DNA from: Limisphaera sp026417315
Lineage (GTDB): Bacteria; Verrucomicrobiota; Verrucomicrobiia; Limisphaerales; Limisphaeraceae
Assembly (NCBI RefSeq): GCF_049537125.1
Contig: NZ_JBMVQY010000001.1
Location: 1,984,001-2,048,000, forward strand
Reading direction: 5' to 3'
Length of the DNA: 64,000 nt
Below, one piece after another: positions 1 to 8,113 of the stretch. The translations under genes were made by a program, and so were the position numbers. Within the stretch, counting starts at the first letter, position 1. Each line of letters opens with the position of its first letter. A model generated the notes under the pieces. That model was not told the DNA's origin. It saw only the letters and a list, made by a program, of their open reading frames with translations, and searched no databases.

Positions 1-96
1 GGGTCGTCAAGCGAACCACCGGGGCACCGGTCCCGGGGCCGCTCGGAAAAGCACCGGACTGCGAAAGGGCGGCTTCGAGGGCGTGTGCTCCCGCGC

Positions 97-774
97 CTAC
101 GCGCACACCCGGGCCGGGTTGACCTCGGCCAGACTGTCGGTCAGCCAGCATGGCTGATGCGCGCGCAGCTCCGCTCGCGAGCAGCCCCCGGTGGCCACCG
201 CCAGTACCCGGGCTCCGATGGCCCGCCCACAATGGATGTCGTGCGGCGTGTCGCCGACGACCAACACTTCATCGGGTTCGAGGTCCCGTCCCAGGGCGCG
301 CGATCCCCGGTCTCGTGCAATGGCCGCAATCGCCGCCCGATCCTCCGAGTCGTCGGCAAAGCCCCCCACCACAAAACGGTCCCACAACCCGTAATGGCGC
401 AGCTTGATTTCGGCACCCAGCCGGATGTTGCCGGTCAACAGCCCCAGCAACGGCGGTTGGGGCAGCCGCGCCAGCCCGTCCAGAAAGTCCCACACGCCGG
501 GGATCACTCCGCCGGAGCCGCGGTGCAAGCGATCTTCCAGCAGGAACACGTAACGATCGAAGAAGCGCTGAAACAGCTCCGGGGTGGGCCTTACACCATG
601 AGCTTGAAACACCTCGCGCACCAGGCTGGTGTCGGTCCGCCCCGCAAACTGTAATCGCTCCACGCCGTCGCGGATGCCGAACTCGTCGGCAAACGCCTGC
701 ACAAAAGCCGCCACGCCCGCACCCCCGGTGTGGATCAAGGTGCCGTCGATGTCGAACAAGACCAATCGAACCAT
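97..774 (-). CDS. HAD-family phosphatase, phosphoglycolate phosphatase-like
   Basis: Cytoplasmic HAD-superfamily phosphohydrolase. The start is placed at the ATG of MVRLVLFDIDGT because the open frame upstream of it carries no family sequence. Motif I DIDGT lies at residues 8-12 (Asp8 nucleophile, Asp10 general acid/base), the motif II threonine is in LLTGN, and motif IV GDTPHDI begins near residue 174. The cap region between motifs I and II is helical, as in phosphoglycolate phosphatases and related small-molecule phosphatases. The length of 225 aa is normal for the group. It is divergent from the TPR glycosyltransferase. A TAGGCT hexamer lies just upstream of the start, but its -35 is poor. 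The substrate cannot be read from sequence; pyrophosphatase or phosphonatase-like activity is also possible. Confidence 0.85.
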   Translation of the reverse strand: MVRLVLFDIDGTLIHTGGAGVAAFVQAFADEFGIRDGVERLQFAGRTDTSLVREVFQAHGVRPTPELFQRFFDRYVFLLEDRLHRGSGGVIPGVWDFLDGLARLPQPPLLGLLTGNIRLGAEIKLRHYGLWDRFVVGGFADDSEDRAAIAAIARDRGSRALGRDLEPDEVLVVGDTPHDIHCGRAIGARVLAVATGGCSRAELRAHQPCWLTDSLAEVNPARVCA

Positions 775-1074
775 GGACGCCCAGCCTAGCATCTTGCCCG
801 GGTGCCTGACCAGCCTCCGGCGGGGCGAATCCTGGAGGCGGGCGGGGGCGGGCAAAGGGGCGCAAATCGCCTCGACAGCCGATGGATGGCCCGGTCCCGG
901 GCCTGCAACTCCCGCGGGCCGGCCGGAGTGCGGCCGGGGGCTGTCTTTGCGGCTCCGAACCCGGTCGGACACGACGGGGCCCCGGGAAAGTTTTCCGCTT
1001 TGCCGGGCGGGCCTGTTCAGTTACGTCTGAGCGTCGTCATCCCAAGGCAGAACCGAGGTCCGTTTCGCGTGGGC

Positions 1075-3201
1075 ATGCCCGGAAAACCCAATCCATCCGG
1101 GGTCCACCCGCGTCCGGGGTATGCACGGGCGTGGGTCGTGGCGGCTTTGACCGCGGCGTTGTTCAGTCGGGTCCTGACCTGCGATTTCGTGGATTACGAT
1201 GACGGGGACTATGTCACGGCCAACGAGCAGGTGCAGAAGGGACTCGACTGGCCGGCTGTTCGGTGGGCCTTCACCACGGGCCATGCCAGCAACTGGCATC
1301 CGCTGACGTGGTTGTCGCACATGACCGATGTGCAGCTGTATGGGCTGCGCCCGGCCGGTCATCACGCCACCAGCATGATCCTGCACGCGGTGAATGCCGG
1401 GTTGGTGTTCGCGTTGTTGCTTCGGTGGATTGGTCATCCCGGGGCGGCTTTTGTGGGCGCCCTGGCTTTTGCGTGGCACCCCCTGCGGGTGGAATCCGTG
1501 GCGTGGGTTTCCGAGCGGAAGGATGTGTTGAGCCTGTTCTTTGGGCTTCTGACGTTGTGGGCGTACACGAGCTTTGTCCGGGCGAACGATCCGTATCGTC
1601 GCTGGACCGCATACGGGGCGGCCTGGCTGAGTTATGCGGCGGGGTTGATGAGCAAGCCGATGCTCGTCAGCCTGCCGTTTGTCATGTTGCTGCTGGATGC
1701 CTGGCCCTTGCGGCGCACGGCCGGCATGGCAGGAGCGGCAAACCCGCAATCTTCCGTTTCGGGCGCGCTCGGTTCCGGGACGGGCCTTGTGCCCTGGCGG
1801 GTGTGGGCGCGGCTGGTCCTCGAGAAGCTGCCGTTCTTTCTGCTGGCCGCGATTTCCTGCGTCGTGACGTATCGCGTGCAACAGGCCGGAGGCGCGGTCG
1901 CTCCGGTGGACGCGTTGCCGTGGGACGCGCGGTGGGCGAATGTGCCGGTCTCGTATGCGCGGTACCTCCTCAAGACGCTGTGGCCCTTGGATTTGGCGGT
2001 GCTTTATCCGCATCCGGGGTATTGGTCGGTGGCGACCGTGCTTGCCTGTACGGTGTTCATCGCCGGGCTGGTGGTGTGGACGTGGCTCCGCCGAAGGGAA
2101 GCGCCGTATCTATGGGTGGGAGGATGCTGGTTTTTCGGCACCCTGGTGCCGGTGATCGGGCTGGTGCAAGTGGGCATTCAGTCCATGGCCGATCGTTACA
2201 CCTACTTCCCGTCGGTGGGGCTTGGCCTCGCGCTGGCCGGGGCCTGGGCGCGATGGTTCCAGCGGTCGGAGCGGCGGGGTTTGTGGATCCGGGCGGCAGT
2301 GGGATTGATTCTGGCGATCTGGGCGGGATTGACGTGGCGACAGATCGGTTTCTGGCGCACGAGCGAGACGTTGTTCCGCCGCACGCTTGCGGTGACCCGG
2401 GACAACTATCTGGCCCACAACAACCTCGGATTTTATCTGGTCAGGCAGGGGCGATGGGACGAGGCGATGGAGCAGTATCGGGCCGCGCTGGCGATTCGAC
2501 GCGACTATTTTGACGCGTTGAACAACCTGGGCCATGCGCTGGCGGAGTCGGGTCGGCCGGCGGAGGCGATCCCGTGGTTGGAAGCGGCGCTGCGGCTGCG
2601 GCCCACACACGTGGGGGCGCTCAACAATTACGGCAACGCACTGGCGGCGGTGGGGCGATGGCAGGAAGCGATGGCGGTCTATCGGCGGGCGCTGGCAGTG
2701 GACCCGCGTTATGCAGACACGCACAACAATCTGGGCGTGGCCCTCGGGATGCAGGGTCGGTTGGAAGAAGCCCTGCCGTACCTGCAGGAGGCGATCCGGC
2801 TGCGCCCGCGCCACGGACCGTCCTACAACAACCTGGGCAATGCGCTGGCGGCCATGGGTCGATGGGCCGAGGCGGAACAGGCCTTCCGCCAGGCCCTGGC
2901 GCTGGATCCGCACGATCCGCAGGCATGCAACAACCTCGGCAACGTGCTGTTGGAGACCGGCCGTTGGGAGGAGGCCGAACAGGCCTACGGGCGGGCCCTG
3001 GCGCTGCAGCCGCGCAACCCCGAGACCCATTTCAACCTGGCCCAACTGCATCTGCGTCGCGGCCGGGTGGCCCTGGCTCGACAACATCTTATGGAAGCGC
3101 TGCGCCTGCGACCGGACTATCCGGAGGCGCGCGCGCAGTTGGAGCGATTGCCCGAGGCTTCGGGCGAGTCGGCTCCCACCAACCCAACGCCAGTGCGGTA
3201 G
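1075..3201 (+). CDS. Membrane TPR glycosyltransferase (TMTC/DUF1736-like)
   Basis: Polytopic membrane protein of about 708 aa resembling TMTC O-mannosyltransferases. Residues 1-430 are hydrophobic segments carrying family hallmarks: DYDDGDY just after the first membrane segment (acidic pair expected at the catalytic loop), NWHPLTWLSHM, and HPLRVESVAWVSERKDVLS. Residues about 440-690 hold seven tandem TPRs of the NNLGNAL...GRWEEA...ALALDP type. Known TMTC enzymes use a polyprenyl-phosphate sugar on the extracytoplasmic side, with the TPRs presenting the acceptor. The start is the ATG at 1075; the frame is open from 802 but the earlier part is low-complexity and not family-like. The convergent neighbour is a Dol-P-Man synthase-like gene, which would make the expected donor. 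Donor and acceptor identities are inferred. Confidence 0.82.
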   Translation: MPGKPNPSGVHPRPGYARAWVVAALTAALFSRVLTCDFVDYDDGDYVTANEQVQKGLDWPAVRWAFTTGHASNWHPLTWLSHMTDVQLYGLRPAGHHATSMILHAVNAGLVFALLLRWIGHPGAAFVGALAFAWHPLRVESVAWVSERKDVLSLFFGLLTLWAYTSFVRANDPYRRWTAYGAAWLSYAAGLMSKPMLVSLPFVMLLLDAWPLRRTAGMAGAANPQSSVSGALGSGTGLVPWRVWARLVLEKLPFFLLAAISCVVTYRVQQAGGAVAPVDALPWDARWANVPVSYARYLLKTLWPLDLAVLYPHPGYWSVATVLACTVFIAGLVVWTWLRRREAPYLWVGGCWFFGTLVPVIGLVQVGIQSMADRYTYFPSVGLGLALAGAWARWFQRSERRGLWIRAAVGLILAIWAGLTWRQIGFWRTSETLFRRTLAVTRDNYLAHNNLGFYLVRQGRWDEAMEQYRAALAIRRDYFDALNNLGHALAESGRPAEAIPWLEAALRLRPTHVGALNNYGNALAAVGRWQEAMAVYRRALAVDPRYADTHNNLGVALGMQGRLEEALPYLQEAIRLRPRHGPSYNNLGNALAAMGRWAEAEQAFRQALALDPHDPQACNNLGNVLLETGRWEEAEQAYGRALALQPRNPETHFNLAQLHLRRGRVALARQHLMEALRLRPDYPEARAQLERLPEASGESAPTNPTPVR

Positions 3202-3303
3202 GGGAATTGCGCCTCCGTCAGTGTCTCGCCGTCCGCCCGATTGTGCCGGAAGCGCTTTCGGAGGGAGGGGCCGGACCCTGGCCCGGGAGCCCGGCACGCG
3301 CAC

Positions 3304-4101
3304 TCACACCGGTGGCGGGGCCGGGGGCGGATGCGGCACGGGGGCCGGCCGAGCCGGCAGGGGGGCCGTTCTTGTGGGAACCCGCGGGCGCCGACGCATC
3401 CCGTTCTGCAACCAGAGCCGCCACACCATGAAGAACGCCTCGCGGATGATGTGGCCGGTCATCTTCGAATGCCCCTGCAAGCGTTCGGTAAAGATGATGG
3501 GAATCTCCACGATGCGCATCCCCTGCCGCCACAGTTTGTGCGTCAGCTCGATCTGAAAGCTGTATCCGTTGGATTTGACAGCATCCAGGTCCAGCGCTTC
3601 CAACGCGTGTCTTCGAAAGCACTTGTACCCACCGGTGGGATCCGTGAACGGCATGCCAGTGATGATTTGCACATACTTTGCGGCCGCCTTGCTGAGCATC
3701 AGCCGGCTCAGCGGCCAGTTGATCACGCGAATCCCGCCCAGGTACCGGGACCCGAGGACCAAATCCGCATCCGCGGCCGCTGCCAGAAAGCGCGGGATGT
3801 CATCGGGATTGTGCGAGAAATCGCCGTCCATCTCGAAGATGAACTCGTACGACCGTGCCAGGGCCCATTTGAAGCCGGCAATATAGGCCCGCCCCAGACC
3901 CGACTTCTCCTGCCGGTGCAGCACGTGAATCTCCGGATGCCGGGCCGCCAGTTCGTCGGCCACCTGGCCGGTGCCGTCGGGAGAATTGTCGTCCACCACC
4001 AAGAGCTCCACCTTGACAGGCAGGTCCAAAAGGCGCTGGGCGATGCGGGGGAGATTCTCCCGCTCGTTGTACGTGGGCACTATGACCAGGGTTTCGCTCA
4101 T
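3304..4101 (-). CDS. Polyprenol-phosphate mannosyltransferase-like GT2 (DPM1-like)
   Basis: Family 2 glycosyltransferase expected to transfer mannose (or another hexose) from a nucleotide sugar to a polyprenyl phosphate at the cytoplasmic membrane face. The start ATG gives MSETLVIVPTYNERENL, the usual N-terminus. DDNSPDGT (residues about 38-45) and EMDGDFSHNP (near residue 93) match the DPM1 nucleotide-sugar and metal sites, followed by GSRY and the TGGYKCFRR region. There is no C-terminal membrane anchor, as in short DPM1-type enzymes. Instead the last 35 residues are a Pro/Arg/Ala-rich tail of unknown use. The open frame continues upstream of 4101, but through repeat-like DNA. It converges on the TMTC-like glycosyltransferase, suggesting donor supply for it. 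Confidence 0.85.
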   Translation of the reverse strand: MSETLVIVPTYNERENLPRIAQRLLDLPVKVELLVVDDNSPDGTGQVADELAARHPEIHVLHRQEKSGLGRAYIAGFKWALARSYEFIFEMDGDFSHNPDDIPRFLAAAADADLVLGSRYLGGIRVINWPLSRLMLSKAAAKYVQIITGMPFTDPTGGYKCFRRHALEALDLDAVKSNGYSFQIELTHKLWRQGMRIVEIPIIFTERLQGHSKMTGHIIREAFFMVWRLWLQNGMRRRPRVPTRTAPLPARPAPVPHPPPAPPPV

Positions 4102-4842
4102 TCCCGTCCCATCAAGTGCATAGACCCGGGCCGGCACACTGACAAGGAAGGAATTGACCTCGCCGCCCAGAACGGCGCATTTCAGCCGTTGGACGTCGCG
4201 AGAGCGGGGGCGTCTGGGGCGTTGGGGGCGCGGGAAAGCCGAGGGACCATGGCATTCCGTGGGGACCTTTGAGTTCGGGGTGCATGAGCAATTTGCGCCC
4301 TCCGCTTTCCACAGATCCCGGGGCCTCATCCTTGCCTCGAAGACGAACTCAGTAGCCCGAGGCAACGGCAAGGAATCTCGGCAGCCAAACCTCGTCGGGT
4401 CCTCAAAGGGCGCAACTCCATGCGCCCAGTGCGCGGGCATTTCCACCCCGAGTTCCGCCCCTTCAGGGCGGGATGAATCCGTTTCGGGTGCCTGCCCAGG
4501 GCGTTGCCCTGGACTGGCGAATCGCCGCCCCGTTGGGGCGGACACGTAACGCGCCGAAGGCGCAACCGTTCGTCAGCCCCGGGCAGCGCCCCTGGGGCGG
4601 GCCGCAAAACGCACCGCGCCCTGAAGGGGTGGAATCTGTTGGGCACGGCCCGCCCTGGCGAGGGGGCATCGGGTTGGCCCCCCTTCGGGGCGCGGCGGGT
4701 TTGGGGAACGGATTTCCCAGGTGTTGCCCCGGGCTGGCGGATCGGGGCGCCAGGGTCCCGCCATCGTTTTTTCATGGAGGGAGCGAATTACCTTTCAAGC
4801 TTGCATCGAAGGCCCTGCGGCCATCCCCTGAGGCCCGTGAAA
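4102..4842. other. Gene-free interval with GC-rich repeat cluster
   Basis: About 740 bases without a convincing gene. The open frames here are long only because the DNA is very GC-rich. The right half (about 4380-4770) is built of short palindromic modules, listed separately as a repeat. The left part (4102-4380) holds nothing I can name. Confidence 0.6.
4380..4770. repeat. Cluster of short GC-rich palindromic repeat modules
   Basis: Several related modules recur in both orientations. Examples are CGCCCCTTCAGGGCGGGA (about 4457), CAGGGCGTTGCCCTGGACTG (about 4497), CCGCCCCGTTGGGGCGG (about 4525), the CCCCGGGCAGCGCCCCTGGG region (about 4578), CGCGCCCTGAAGGGGTGGA (about 4615) and TTGCCCCGGGCTGGCGGATC (about 4724). 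Each module can fold into a small stem-loop around CCCC/GGGG arms. The organisation resembles REP-like or degenerate intergenic repeat arrays. No transposase gene is adjacent. Boundaries are approximate. Confidence 0.55.
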
Positions 4843-5859
4843 ATGCCGCGTCGCGCCTTTCTGCGGGGGGCGGTCCTCGGGCTTGCCGGGGCCTGCCTGG
4901 CCGGCTGTACCAGCATTCGTTCGGGGTCCCGCCGCTCGACTCCGGCCGTTTTTCATCCCTTGCGCATGGGCGGACCTGTCTTCCAGGGACCCGAGGATCC
5001 CGAGGCGCTGGCACAGCGTCACCGCCAACTGGGTTACGGCGCGGCGTATTGTCCGGAGGTTCGCCTCACGGACACGGATCGGATCCGTGCGGTGGCCGGG
5101 GCATTCGCGCGTCACCGGGTGGTCATTGCCGAGGTGGGCCGTTGGGTGAACCTGTTGGCCGCCGATCCCGAGGAACGCAGGCGCAACCTGCAGTATGTGA
5201 CCGAGGGCCTGGCGCTGGCCGACGAGGTCGGTGCCCTGTGCTGTGTGGACATTGCCGGCTCGTTCAGCGCCACGCATTGGTTCGGACCCCACCCGGAAAA
5301 CCTTTCGCAGCGTTTCTTCGAGGCCGCCGTGGAGAATGCGCGCAAGATTATCGATGCCGTCAAACCGCGCCGGGCCAGGTTCTGCTATGAAATGATGGCC
5401 TGGGCCTGGCCGCACACGCCGGACGCGGCCCTGCAACTGCTCCGTGCCGTGGACCGACCCGCCTTTGCCATCCATCTGGACCCCTGCAACCTCGTCAACT
5501 CTCCGGAAAAGTTTTACCGCAACACCGACCTCTTACAGGAGTGCTTCGACAAGCTCGGACCCTGGATTGTGAGTTGCCACGCCAAGGACCTTGCGTGGGA
5601 GGTCGAAATGAGCCTCCACTTCCGAGAGGTCCGGCCGGGTCTGGGCGCGTTGGACTACGCGACGTATCTGCGCCGGTTGGCGCAACTGCCCCATCGACCT
5701 CCGCTCATGCTCGAGCACCTGGCCACGGCGGAGGAATACGAAGCTGCCGCACGACATTTGCGGAGCCTCGGCCGGCAGTTGGGACTGCTCTGGGACCCGC
5801 CGGAACCCGAAGGCCCCGGAATCGGGACCAGCAGTGCTCCGGCCGCGCGGGCCGGATGA
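4843..5859 (+). CDS. Tat-exported TIM-barrel sugar isomerase/epimerase-like lipoprotein
   Basis: Member of the xylose-isomerase-like TIM-barrel family (sugar phosphate isomerase/epimerase, AP endonuclease 2 fold). I start it at the ATG of MPRRAFLRGAVLGLAGACLAGC, because this gives a textbook twin-arginine signal (RRAFLRG) followed by a lipobox LAGC; the mature protein would be lipidated on Cys22. An upstream ATG at 4773 would bury the signal. Candidate metal ligands, in barrel order, are the Glu of CYEMMAW, the Asp of HLDPCN, the His of CHAKDLAW and the Glu of LEHL near the C-terminus. About 338 aa. It precedes a secreted glycoside-hydrolase-like gene on the same strand, consistent with extracytoplasmic sugar processing. 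Exact substrate unknown. Confidence 0.78.
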   Translation: MPRRAFLRGAVLGLAGACLAGCTSIRSGSRRSTPAVFHPLRMGGPVFQGPEDPEALAQRHRQLGYGAAYCPEVRLTDTDRIRAVAGAFARHRVVIAEVGRWVNLLAADPEERRRNLQYVTEGLALADEVGALCCVDIAGSFSATHWFGPHPENLSQRFFEAAVENARKIIDAVKPRRARFCYEMMAWAWPHTPDAALQLLRAVDRPAFAIHLDPCNLVNSPEKFYRNTDLLQECFDKLGPWIVSCHAKDLAWEVEMSLHFREVRPGLGALDYATYLRRLAQLPHRPPLMLEHLATAEEYEAAARHLRSLGRQLGLLWDPPEPEGPGIGTSSAPAARAG

Positions 5860-6075
5860 AATCAGGGCTGACAACGGGTGCGGCGACCGACCCCTGGCCG
5901 CCCCGGCCACCGTCGAAATGCGTTGAAAGGCTGCTGGCCACCTTGTTGCCCGATCCGCACCACCGCCCGGTTTCGATCCCGCTCCCCGCGGCAGAATCCA
6001 GCGACGCCGGCCCGTGTCGGATCAAACACAGGTGCGGGACTTGCCCGGCCCGTTTCCGGCCCTCAAAGTACCTGC

Positions 6076-7788
6076 ATGAAGACCCGTCGGTTGCTGGCTC
6101 CATTTGTCGCCCTTCTGCCCCTGGTTCTCTGCGCGGCCCCTTGGGAGGACCGGTTTGTCTGGGTGTTCGGGTGGAATCTGGAACGCGACGCGGATGTGGC
6201 AGAGGTCGCAGCCGTCCTGCAAACCGCGGGACGCCACGGCTTCAACGGTGCGGTCGTCTCCTTTGGTCTCGACACGTTGTGCCGCAGGTCGCCCGCGTTT
6301 TTCGAGCGTCTGGCCGCGGTTCAACAGGTCTGCAAAACCAACGGGCTCGAACTGATTCCGGCCGTCTTCTCGATCGGCTACGGTGGCGGATTCCTGGCGC
6401 ACAATCCGCATCTGGCGGAAGGTCTGCCCGTCAGCAACGCCGTGTTCGAGGTTCGCGGTTCCGAAGCCCGGTATGTGCCCGACTTCACCCCGCAACTGCG
6501 GAACGGCGGGTTCGAGATTTTCGACGGCCATCGCTTCGCCCACTTTGGTTTTCATGATCAACCGGGCGAGGTCAGCTTCGCGGATACCAACGTCTTTCAC
6601 AGCGGCCGCGCCTCCCTGCGACTCGAGAACTTTCGTTCCAACCCGCACGGCCACGGTCGGGTCATGCAGGAAGTGACCGTGCAGCCGTATCGCTGCTACC
6701 GGGTGCGCCTGTGGGTCAGGACGCAGGATCTCGAGCCCGCTTCGGCTTTCCGTTGCCTGGCGCTGGCGGGCGATCGGGAACTGGCGCCACGGACTTTTGG
6801 GCTGCCGGCCACGACCGACTGGCGCCAGATCACCTTCCTGTTCAACAGCCTCCAGCACACCCGGGTGCGGCTGTACGCCGGGCTCTGGGGCGGCCGATCA
6901 GGACGCGTCTGGTTGGACGACTGGACCATCGAAGACGCCGGCCCCGTCAATGTCCTGCGCCGCCCCGGCACACCGGTGGTGGTCCAAAGCGAGGACGGAC
7001 AGACCCTGTACGAAGAAGGCCGGGACTACGCCTCGTTCGTTTGTCCCGACTTCAACCCGTGGCGGGGCGATTCCAGTCCTGCCGGCTTGCGGCTCCTGTC
7101 CCAGACCCGGATCCGCGATGGCGACCGCTTGCGCGTGAGCTGGTATCACTCCCTGCTCATCCACGACTCACAGGTCACCGTGTGCATGGCGGAACCCATG
7201 TTGGATGAAATCCTCGACCACGAAGCGCGCCTCCTGGTGGAACGGCTCCAGCCGCGCCGCGTGTTCCTGAACATGGACGAAGTCCGCATGGGCGGCACCT
7301 GCGCCGCCTGTGCGGGCAGCGACATGGCCCGACTGCTGGGGAACTGCGTCCGGCGTCACATCGCAGCCCTGCGCCGGTACCGTCCCGACCTGCAGGTGTA
7401 TCTCTGGTCCGACATGTTCGACCCCCACCACAACGCCCGACCCGGTTATTACCTGGTCCAGGGCGATTTTACCGGTTCCTGGAAGCATCTGCCCCGGGAC
7501 GTGATCGTGGCCGTCTGGGGTGGCGAACCGCGCCCGGAAAGTCTCCGGTTTTTCGCCCGCGAGGGCTTCGCCACACTGGTGGCCTGTTATTACGACGCCG
7601 ACGACCTGCGCGACGTGCAGGGTTGGCTCGACGCGGCCCGCCCGGTTCCGGGCGTGCGCGGTTTTATGTACACGCCGTGGACACGAAAGTACCGATTGCT
7701 GCCGGACTTTGCGCAGTTGCTCGGGTTTGCCCGGCCCGCGCCCGCGGCGGCCTCAGAGCATCGCCCCGGGGCCCGGGTGGCTCCGTGA
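6076..7788 (+). CDS. Secreted GH-like protein with inserted jelly-roll domain
   Basis: Exported protein of about 570 aa that I do not recognise with certainty. The start is MKTRRLLAPFVALLPLVLCAAP, a Sec signal peptide with cleavage near residue 21. Residues about 25-125 look like the first strands of a TIM barrel. Residues about 145-300 resemble a carbohydrate-binding jelly roll (NGGFEIFDGHRFAHF...SGRASLRLENF...YRVRLWVRT), typical of CBM-like domains. The C-terminal part resumes a barrel with NMDEVRMGG, YLWSDMFDPHHN and VAVWGGEP, reminiscent of family 20 hexosaminidase-type folds where acidic residues follow strand 4. Same strand as the sugar-isomerase-like gene, 216 bases downstream. Enzymatic activity is inferred only. 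Confidence 0.6.
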   Translation: MKTRRLLAPFVALLPLVLCAAPWEDRFVWVFGWNLERDADVAEVAAVLQTAGRHGFNGAVVSFGLDTLCRRSPAFFERLAAVQQVCKTNGLELIPAVFSIGYGGGFLAHNPHLAEGLPVSNAVFEVRGSEARYVPDFTPQLRNGGFEIFDGHRFAHFGFHDQPGEVSFADTNVFHSGRASLRLENFRSNPHGHGRVMQEVTVQPYRCYRVRLWVRTQDLEPASAFRCLALAGDRELAPRTFGLPATTDWRQITFLFNSLQHTRVRLYAGLWGGRSGRVWLDDWTIEDAGPVNVLRRPGTPVVVQSEDGQTLYEEGRDYASFVCPDFNPWRGDSSPAGLRLLSQTRIRDGDRLRVSWYHSLLIHDSQVTVCMAEPMLDEILDHEARLLVERLQPRRVFLNMDEVRMGGTCAACAGSDMARLLGNCVRRHIAALRRYRPDLQVYLWSDMFDPHHNARPGYYLVQGDFTGSWKHLPRDVIVAVWGGEPRPESLRFFAREGFATLVACYYDADDLRDVQGWLDAARPVPGVRGFMYTPWTRKYRLLPDFAQLLGFARPAPAAASEHRPGARVAP

Positions 7789-7789
7789 C

Positions 7790-7819
7790 TTGTGCGCGCC
7801 CGTCGCGGGCTTGTAACTT
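7790..7819 (+). promoter_or_regulatory. Candidate promoter for zf-HC2/CoADR pair
   Basis: TTGTGC (7790-7795), an 18-base spacer and TAACTT (7814-7819) lie about 36 bases upstream of the zinc-finger gene. A moderate sigma-70-type match; not tested. Confidence 0.35.
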
Positions 7820-7855
7820 TCGCCCGTTCGCCGGCTCAAAGGCGGGGGACGCGTC

Positions 7856-8113
7856 ATGAAATGTGAAGAACTGCTGCAAATCCTGAACGAGTACGTGGAC
7901 GGCACGGTGGACCCCGGGCTCTGCAAGGAGTTCGAGCAGCATCTGGCGGGCTGCAATCCGTGCCAGGTGGTGGTGGACAACATTCGCAAGACCATCACGT
8001 TGTACAAGAACGGCGAGCCGTTCGAGCTGCCGGTCGAGTTCCGTCAGCGCCTCCACGCCGCCCTGCGCGAGCGCTGGAAACAGATCCACCCCGAGTCGGG
8101 TCCCCGGGCATGA
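7856..8113 (+). CDS. Putative anti-sigma-factor-like zinc-finger protein (zf-HC2)
   Basis: Small 85-aa cytoplasmic protein with the zf-HC2 pattern of ZAS anti-sigma factors: CEELLQILNEYVDG near the N-terminus, then FEQHLAGCNPCQ, giving His29 and the CNPC pair (Cys33, Cys36) as zinc ligands. The early Cys3 could be a fourth. There is no membrane segment, and no sigma factor gene lies beside it. Its stop overlaps the start of the downstream oxidoreductase (ATGA), so the two are translationally coupled. A redox-sensing role through the zinc thiolates, paired with a thiol/disulfide enzyme, is an attractive inference. It could equally be a general zinc-binding adaptor. Confidence 0.7.
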   Translation: MKCEELLQILNEYVDGTVDPGLCKEFEQHLAGCNPCQVVVDNIRKTITLYKNGEPFELPVEFRQRLHAALRERWKQIHPESGPRA

